From: Collinsella aerofaciens
GTDB taxonomy: Bacteria; Actinomycetota; Coriobacteriia; Coriobacteriales; Coriobacteriaceae
DNA: 64,000 bases
Direction: 5' to 3'
Assembly (NCBI RefSeq): GCF_028206995.1
Contig: NZ_JAQLFL010000008.1
Location: 1 to 64,000, forward strand
Made by a program: the position numbers and the translations under genes. Of this stretch, positions 58,604 to 64,000 are shown piece by piece. The notes under the pieces are model-generated. The model did not search any database. It was not told where the DNA came from and worked only from the letters and a program-made list of their open reading frames with translations. Numbering within the stretch: position 1 is the first letter of the stretch; the number at the start of each line of letters is the position of its first letter.

Positions 58604-59452
58604 ATGCCAAGTTGGAATATTCATATCGCTCAGACGGAACGACTGCTGGCGCGTGCTGGCACGCTTGCCGATAACGTGCGCGACCGCAATGCCTTTTTGT
58701 TTGGCTGTGTGGTTCCGGATATCTTCGTGGGCTATATGGTCCCTGGCATCGCCGACCCCATCCCGTATCGCATCACGCATTTTGCCAAGCCTGAGCCTAT
58801 CCCCAAGCCGCGCGAGCATGAGTTTTGGGACACCTATGTGGCGCCGCTGCTCAAAGGGGCGCCTGTTGGTACGCCGGCTGCCGCGACCTCGATTGTCGAG
58901 GAGCGCGAGCGACTCAATCGGGTGCATTATCCCCAACGCTACAAGGACGCCGAGCCGGTTGCCGGTCCCGGCGCTTGTGAGTTCTCGCTTGCGTCCGAAG
59001 ATGTGGCACAGTCGCTGCTCGATCTGACGCTGGGCGTTTGGTCTCACCTCGTGGCCGATACCGTGTGGAATACGCGCGTGAATCAGTATCTGGAGGCGCA
59101 CGGCGGCAAGCCGTGCGAGGAATTCCGCATTAAAAAGCAAGGCGACTTTGACTGGTTTGGCAAGACGCTCGGCATTGTTTCTATCCCGCGTGCGACCGAT
59201 CGCCTGTATACCGCGGCGGCCCAGTTTGGTCAGTATTCGATTCCGCAAGATTATGTGCTCAAGACCATTGGCGTCATGCACGAGATCGTGCGCGAGAACC
59301 CCGGCGAGCCGGATCATCCACCGTACCGCCTGCTGAGCGAAGCGTTCTTTGACGCAACATTTACCGAGGTCGTCGAGCTAACCGAGGCGGGTTTTACCGC
59401 CCGCGTCGCATCACCCGGTGTGCCCGCTCTGCCCCTGATCGCTAGCTGCTAG
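58604..59452 (+). CDS. Zinc-dependent phospholipase C-like protein
   Basis: A 282-aa protein of the bacterial zinc-dependent phospholipase C/S1-P1 nuclease-like group. MPSWNIHIAQTE with its early His, FLFGCVVPDIFVGYM, RITHF and LTLGVWSHLVADTVWN (His and Asp ligands) fit the helical metal site. No signal peptide is seen, so it is probably cytoplasmic and may act on another phospho-compound. The ATG at 58604 follows a gggggtgg site. Substrate unknown. Confidence 0.75.
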   Translation: MPSWNIHIAQTERLLARAGTLADNVRDRNAFLFGCVVPDIFVGYMVPGIADPIPYRITHFAKPEPIPKPREHEFWDTYVAPLLKGAPVGTPAAATSIVEERERLNRVHYPQRYKDAEPVAGPGACEFSLASEDVAQSLLDLTLGVWSHLVADTVWNTRVNQYLEAHGGKPCEEFRIKKQGDFDWFGKTLGIVSIPRATDRLYTAAAQFGQYSIPQDYVLKTIGVMHEIVRENPGEPDHPPYRLLSEAFFDATFTEVVELTEAGFTARVASPGVPALPLIASC

Positions 59453-60522
59453 CTGGCCGGCCCGGCAGTGAATAGCTCAACCCAATCGACAAGTAGCTCT
59501 TGCCGAAGGACATCTTCGGCAGTGCGCTCCTGTTTAGTCTTTGGGACGTAGGTAAGCCCAGCCTTTTTATGGATGAGCTCGGCTATGTGGTCGAAGCTCT
59601 TCTTATCCTTAATCTGGCCATAGGTAATTTGGATGACATCGTAGCCCATGCTTGTAAGTGTGGTGGCGCGCTCGGCATCGGAGAGACTCGCGGCTTCGCT
59701 GCCGTGGGCGGAGCGGCCTTGGCATTCCAGAATGACGCCCATACTGTCGGTGCTGCTCTCGATGAGGATGTCGGCATAGCAGCAGGTTTTGTCATACAGC
59801 GAACGTGCGGCTTCACTGAGCGGGATGCGCGCGTTGTTGGCGATCTCGATGCCCTGGCCGCCCTCGTCGCGGGGGAGCGAGATAAGCATGGAGGTCTGTA
59901 CTTCGAAGGGCGAGGCGGCCTGCCCCGTCATGTGCTCGGCCGCCCAGCGCAGTTGTTTGACGCCGCGCAGGCCTGCGGCTTGCTTGGCGAACGCGGCGAT
60001 ATCCGTTGCGGTAAGAAGCGGCGTGCGCTTCCACAAGTTGGTGTCATTGCCCTTGGTGTCGTTAACTCGCTCCCAGCCGCAGTTGGGTGGAATGAACTTA
60101 AGCGAAATAGCTTCATCGAGTTGTTGTTGCGTTCGCTCGCAGGGCTTAAACACTGCAAAGGAGCCGCACATCTCGTAGCACGCCATGAGTAACTGGTTGC
60201 GTGAGACCTGCGTGGCAAGGCTGAGCAGCGTGAACTCCGGTGACGTGACATCAAACCCATGTTCAGTCTGCCTAAACGACCCCGGAGGTGGTTCTTGGGT
60301 CAGGAGGTGCGATTTAAACAGGCTTCGCGACCCGGATTGTGCCCGAGTGAATACAAGCCTGTGAAGTGGTGCGTGAAGCAGGTCTTTTACAACTGCATGA
60401 CTTCCGAGGCCACAACATCTGCGATCCATATTGCCAAGGCTAATGGCGGGGTAAAGGCCTAATACCTGCGGCGGGATGCGGTAGTAGTTAAAGGCGGATT
60501 GCCCACAAAGCGTCAGGTCCAT
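59449..60522 (-). CDS. AbiEi/DUF559-like protein with degenerate nuclease fold
   Basis: A 357-aa protein. The N-terminal part (about residues 1-140, TSPEFTLLSLA) is like other AbiEi-related solo proteins. The C-terminal half has a PD-(D/E)xK pattern: Glu207, Asp251 in YADILIE, and Glu266-x-Gln268 in ILECQG (Gln replacing the usual Lys). It overlaps the previous gene's stop by 4 nt on the opposite strand. The start follows a minus-strand aggaggg. Function unknown; no partner toxin is adjacent. Confidence 0.65.
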   Translation of the reverse strand: MDLTLCGQSAFNYYRIPPQVLGLYPAISLGNMDRRCCGLGSHAVVKDLLHAPLHRLVFTRAQSGSRSLFKSHLLTQEPPPGSFRQTEHGFDVTSPEFTLLSLATQVSRNQLLMACYEMCGSFAVFKPCERTQQQLDEAISLKFIPPNCGWERVNDTKGNDTNLWKRTPLLTATDIAAFAKQAAGLRGVKQLRWAAEHMTGQAASPFEVQTSMLISLPRDEGGQGIEIANNARIPLSEAARSLYDKTCCYADILIESSTDSMGVILECQGRSAHGSEAASLSDAERATTLTSMGYDVIQITYGQIKDKKSFDHIAELIHKKAGLTYVPKTKQERTAEDVLRQELLVDWVELFTAGPAS

Positions 60523-60576
60523 AATGCCCTCCTGGCCGAAATCATCTCTTTGAAGCGAGTGATGCCAGCGTCAATC

Positions 60577-60700
60577 CGGAAGTATGCGGCAAAATCTGAA
60601 CCCTATGAGCGGACCTGGCTTTTGAGGCTAGTTTATCAGGCATTTTGTTGCGAAAAAACAGGGTGTGCTCGGAGGTTCCAGAATTTGCCGCATACTTCCG
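60577..60700. repeat. 124-bp foldback element
   Basis: Terminal arms of 17 bp (60577-60593 and 60684-60700) are perfect; pairing continues inward imperfectly for about another 18 bp. It is in the leader of the AbiEi-like gene. The 60523-60945 gap has no supported gene. Confidence 0.85.
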
Positions 60701-60880
60701 AAAACCAGGTCGATTTGGTTCTTGCTAAAACGATTTATCAGCCCTGTGTGAGGTGTGGGTTTGCCACCGGGCGAACACTTTTAGCGCTTGGGACTTTATT
60801 TTATGGGCCTCGAAGGGTGGATTTCGCACTTTTGGTAAAGAAATGAGTGCGTGTTTTGCTGTGCGCCGGCATTGGCACAG

Positions 60881-60917
60881 AAAAAGGGCCCGGAAGGCTT
60901 TGCCTTCCGGGCCCTTT
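60881..60917 (-). terminator. Terminator of pyruvate kinase gene
   Basis: A 13-bp perfect stem (60886-60898 with 60902-60914); on the minus strand a TTTTTC tail follows. It lies 29 nt after the stop codon. Confidence 0.9.
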
Positions 60918-60945
60918 GCAATGCAAGTGTGCTTGCAAGTACGAC

Positions 60946-62406
60946 TTAGCGCACCTGAGCGACGTAAGCGACGTTGGTCGAGGAGACCTTGTCCTCGAGC
61001 TGGACGCTCATGCGGGGATCGCCAGCGGTGGCGACGGTCAGGTCTCCGGTCTTGACGTAGCCGAGCTCCTTAGCGGTCTCAATCGCCTTGACGATCGTGC
61101 CGTTGACGGTGCCCTGGGTAATCTCGGCCTGGTGCGGGATAACGCCCCAGTACATGATCATCTGCTGGACGGCCCACTCGTGGCGGGAGAACGCGCAGAT
61201 CGGCATGTTGGGACGGAAGTGCGAAATCAGGCGAGCGGTACGACCGGTGGTCGTCGGCACGGTGATGCACTTGGCGCCAACGGTGGTAGCCATGTTCACA
61301 GCGGACATACCCACAACGTTGTTGACAACACGGGTGCCGTGGGCATCGGCCGGAACCTCGAGCGGAGCGTGAGCCGGGAGGTACTTTTCGGTCTCGAGAG
61401 CAATGCTGGCCTGCATCTTAACGGCCTCGACCGGGTACTTACCGGCAGCGGACTCGCCAGAGAGCATAACGGCGTCGGTGCCGTCGTAGATGGCGTTAGC
61501 AACGTCGGCAACCTCGGCGCGCGTCGGGCGCGGGTTCTGCTGCATGGAGTCGAGCATCTGCGTAGCGGTGATAACGGGCTTGTAGGCCGCGTTGCACTTG
61601 GCGATGATCTCCTTCTGGATGTGGGGAACGAGCTCGGGCTTGATCTCGATGCCCAGGTCGCCACGGGCAACCATGATGCCATCGGAAGCCTCGAGGATCT
61701 CGTCGAAGTTCTCGACGCCCAGGGCGCACTCGATCTTCGGGAAGATCGTCACGTGCTCGCCGCCGTTCTCGCGGCAAAGCTCGCGGATGCCGCGGACGGA
61801 CTCGCCGTCACGGATGAAGGAAGCGGCGATGTAGTCGATGTTCTCGGTCAGGCCAAAGAGGATGTCCTGACGATCGCGCTCGGTGATGGCGGGCAGCGAG
61901 ATGTTGACGTTGGGCATGTTGACGCCCTTGCGCTCGCCGATCAGGCCGTCGTTCTTGACGACGCAGGTCATGTCCTGGCCGTCGACGGACTCGACCTCGA
62001 GGGCAACCAGGCCGTCATCGATCAGGATGAGGGAGCCCTTCTCGACCTCGGAGGGCAGAGCCAGGTAGTCGAGGGAGATGTGCTCAGCGGTGCCGTGGAA
62101 ATCCTCGGTCGTGGGCTGAGCGGTGACGACGATCTTGTCGCCGGTCTTGACGGCAACCTTCTTGCCATCGACCAGAAGGCCGGTGCGGACCTCGGGGCCC
62201 TTGGTGTCGAGCAGGATGCCGACGGGCAGACCGAGCTCCTTGGAAATACGACGGACGCGCTCGATGCGACCGTGGTGCTCGTCGTAGGATCCGTGCGAGA
62301 AGTTAAAACGGGCGACGTTCATGCCCGCCTTGATCATCTCGCGGATGGTCTCGTCGCTATCGCAGGCGGGACCCATGGTGCATACAATCTTGGTGCGCTT
62401 GTACAT
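60946..62406 (-). CDS. pyk: Pyruvate kinase
   Basis: A 486-aa glycolytic enzyme making pyruvate and ATP from PEP and ADP. The start MYKRTKIVCTMGPACDSDE, the K+/ADP site ARFNFSHGSYDEH, the signature IFPKIECALGVENFDEI with the catalytic Lys, and MVARGDLGIE are all intact. Length is that of a standard bacterial enzyme. The minus-strand start follows a ggagg site. It is the last glycolytic step; end products may feed the LDH-type enzyme at 31254. Confidence 0.97.
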   Translation of the reverse strand: MYKRTKIVCTMGPACDSDETIREMIKAGMNVARFNFSHGSYDEHHGRIERVRRISKELGLPVGILLDTKGPEVRTGLLVDGKKVAVKTGDKIVVTAQPTTEDFHGTAEHISLDYLALPSEVEKGSLILIDDGLVALEVESVDGQDMTCVVKNDGLIGERKGVNMPNVNISLPAITERDRQDILFGLTENIDYIAASFIRDGESVRGIRELCRENGGEHVTIFPKIECALGVENFDEILEASDGIMVARGDLGIEIKPELVPHIQKEIIAKCNAAYKPVITATQMLDSMQQNPRPTRAEVADVANAIYDGTDAVMLSGESAAGKYPVEAVKMQASIALETEKYLPAHAPLEVPADAHGTRVVNNVVGMSAVNMATTVGAKCITVPTTTGRTARLISHFRPNMPICAFSRHEWAVQQMIMYWGVIPHQAEITQGTVNGTIVKAIETAKELGYVKTGDLTVATAGDPRMSVQLEDKVSSTNVAYVAQVR

Positions 62407-62469
62407 TCAGACCTCCATCTGACATCGTCTTGCGCTGATAGATAAACCATAAGAAATAAAACTGAGATG

Positions 62470-62475
62470 ATTATA
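62470..62475 (-). promoter_or_regulatory. -10 element of pyk
   Basis: On the minus strand a consensus TATAAT lies 64 nt before the pyk start in an A/T-rich divergent region. TTGGGG (62495-62500) is at 19 bp, slightly too far for a strong -35. The 62407-62738 region has no gene. Confidence 0.5.
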
Positions 62476-62738
62476 ACGAAATGGCGACCGAATACCCCAA
62501 AAAATCGACCGTATGCCGAATTAGAAGTTCATTTTTTGCGAAAAAACGGTATATGAAAAATCTTTACCAACCGTTCTGACCGCTGCTATCTGGGCGATAT
62601 TTCAGTTTGATGATGCACCGAAGAAAAAACGTTTTATCAATGTTGAACATCATACGGTCTGCATCGTTGCGAATGGACCCTATTTCCAAATGGATTGTTT
62701 TGGCTAGACGCGTTGCTTTGGGGTACCATAGCTCCACT

Positions 62739-62837
62739 ATCAACTGCCGCTCAGCACGGCAGCCTTGATGAGCCCTTGCCCTTCTCCTGGGAATTATGAT
62801 CGGGCATCAATCTGCTGAGTGGCCCGAATCCCAGGAG
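62739..62837 (+). promoter_or_regulatory. Structured leader of the P-type ATPase gene
   Basis: Two hairpins precede the start codon. Hairpin 1 pairs ATCAACTGCCG (62739-62749) with CGGCAGCCTTGAT (62757-62769). Hairpin 2 pairs CTCCTGGGA (62784-62792) with TCCCAGGAG (62829-62837), burying the ribosome site (aggagggg). An alternative GATCGGGC/GCCCGAATC pairing (62798-62805 with 62822-62830) competes for the same bases. The design suits an RNA switch controlling translation; no known riboswitch class was recognised. Confidence 0.5.
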
Positions 62838-62847
62838 GGGACTCTAT

Positions 62848-64000
62848 ATGCAAAAGGAATACCTGTCCGCCGCGGCGGAGGTACTCAGCGACCAAGGTGT
62901 CGATGAGAACCTCGGCCTGAGCAGCGACGAGGCGTCGTCGCGCCTCGCCAAGACAGGCCCTAACAAGCTTGAGGAAGCCGAGAAGACGCCGTTGTGGAAG
63001 CGCTTCTTTGAGCAGATGGCCGACCCCATGGTCATCATGCTGATCGTTGCCGCCGTCATCAGTGCACTCACGGGCATGGTCAAGGGCGAGGCGGACTTTG
63101 CCGATGTCGCCATCATCATGTTCGTCGTTATCGTCAACTCGGTGCTGGGCGTGGTCCAGGAGGCTAAAAGCGAGGAAGCTCTCGAGGCATTGCAGGAGAT
63201 GAGCGCCGCGCAGTCCAAGGTTCTGCGCGACGGCAAGCTCGTGCACCTGCCGAGCGCCGAGCTCGTGCCCGGTGACGTGATCATGCTCGAGGCGGGCGAC
63301 TCCGTCCCGGCCGACTGCCGCGTGCTCGAGAGCGCCACGATGAAGATCGAGGAGGCCGCCCTTACCGGCGAGTCCGTGCCCGTCGAGAAGCATGCCAACG
63401 TGATTGAGCTCGCCGCCGGCACCGACGACGTGCCGCTCGGCGACCGCAAGAACATGTGCTACATGGGTTCCACCGTGGTATACGGCCGCGGCCGCGCCGT
63501 CGTGGTCGGCACCGGCATGAACACCGAGATGGGTAAGATCGCCGGCGCCCTGGCCGAGGCCAAGGAAGAGCTCACGCCGCTGCAGGTGAAGCTTGCCGAG
63601 CTCAGCCGCATCCTCACCATTATGGTGATCGTCATCTGCGTCGTGATCTTTGGCGTCGACATCGTCCGCCACGGCGTGGGCAACGTCCTTACCGACCCGA
63701 CTGCCCTGCTCGACACCTTTATGGTCGCCGTCTCGCTCGCCGTCGCTGCCATCCCCGAGGGTCTGGTCGCTGTCGTGACCATCGTGCTTTCGCTTGGCGT
63801 GACCAAGATGGCCAAGCGCCAGGCAATCATCCGCAAGCTCTCTGCCGTCGAGACTCTCGGCTGCACGCAGACCATCTGCTCCGACAAGACCGGTACCCTT
63901 ACCCAGAACAAGATGACCGTCGTCAAGCACGAGCTCGCTGCGCCCAAGGAGAAGTTCCTGGCCGGCATGGCACTGTGCTCCGATGCCCAGTGGGACGAGG
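62848..64000 (+). CDS. Calcium-type P-type ATPase (partial, runs off the window)
   Basis: The first 384 residues of a P2-type cation pump. An N-terminal cation ATPase domain, the TGES actuator motif (174-177), the transmembrane PEGL (303-306, within AIPEGLVAVV, which holds a Ca2+ ligand in SERCA-type pumps) and the phosphorylation site CSDKTGTLT with Asp346 are present. No stop occurs before base 64000. It probably exports Ca2+ or Mn2+. The start ATG 62848 follows aggagggg, which sits in a leader hairpin. Confidence 0.92.
   Translation, partial: MQKEYLSAAAEVLSDQGVDENLGLSSDEASSRLAKTGPNKLEEAEKTPLWKRFFEQMADPMVIMLIVAAVISALTGMVKGEADFADVAIIMFVVIVNSVLGVVQEAKSEEALEALQEMSAAQSKVLRDGKLVHLPSAELVPGDVIMLEAGDSVPADCRVLESATMKIEEAALTGESVPVEKHANVIELAAGTDDVPLGDRKNMCYMGSTVVYGRGRAVVVGTGMNTEMGKIAGALAEAKEELTPLQVKLAELSRILTIMVIVICVVIFGVDIVRHGVGNVLTDPTALLDTFMVAVSLAVAAIPEGLVAVVTIVLSLGVTKMAKRQAIIRKLSAVETLGCTQTICSDKTGTLTQNKMTVVKHELAAPKEKFLAGMALCSDAQWDE

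Noticed and set aside
60499-60846. 115-codon open frame across the 60577 foldback
   Set aside because: It runs through both arms of the inverted repeat and lacks a ribosome site.
60847-62445. A 532-codon open frame opposite pyruvate kinase
   Set aside because: Its translation is Val/Leu/Gly/Asp repeats typical of an antisense frame of a highly biased gene; pyk is clearly the real gene.

Overview
The window looks like a chromosomal segment from a gut Coriobacteriia, most likely Collinsella. The coding regions are GC-rich. There are mannose-family PTS genes, GntR/UTRA regulators paired with FrlB-like SIS proteins, and several coriobacterial-type accessory genes. This assignment rests on gene content and codon style, not on a marker gene. 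No rRNA, CRISPR array, integrase or recognisable transposase was seen.

Layout. 0-4.5 kb: tRNA-Asp, an Rrf2 Fe-S-type regulator with a MutY-like glycosylase, rubrerythrin, and a small membrane-protein gene sitting between two copies of a hairpin-plus-terminator module. 4.6-5.7 kb: a lower-GC two-gene nucleotidyltransferase/HTH module. 5.8-16.4 kb: housekeeping and repair genes (rmuC, an ABC exporter, nth, mfd, a PAP2 phosphatase, threonine aldolase, a GNAT). 16.4-31 kb: three GntR-plus-SIS modules, one with a complete mannose-type PTS (EIIAB, EIIC, EIID), plus an EamA transporter, a HAD phosphatase, YitT and recQ. This set resembles systems that import and cleave phosphorylated Amadori compounds or amino sugars. 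31-39 kb: an LDH/HicDH-type dehydrogenase, metA, a 5-formyl-THF cyclo-ligase and an M16 peptidase, separated by repeat-rich spacers and one AbiEi/DUF559-like gene. 39.6-44.5 kb: an accessory islet (Schlafen-AlbA ATPase, HNH endonuclease, zinc-ribbon and DUF5710 proteins) next to tRNA-Val. 44.8-59.5 kb: an EamA transporter, a DUF4012 protein, glmM, an M32 carboxypeptidase, T-box-controlled pheST, an ECF nickel/cobalt transporter behind a NikR-like operator, and a zinc-dependent phospholipase C-like protein. 59.4-64 kb: an AbiEi-like nuclease-fold protein, pyruvate kinase and the start of a calcium-type P-type ATPase behind a structured leader.

The most unusual feature is the density of dispersed foldback repeats in the spacers. 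At least five families are present. In two of them the loop is conserved while the self-complementary arms differ between copies. In two places a lone accessory gene lies between two same-orientation copies of such a repeat. All functional calls are read from sequence; none was checked against a database.
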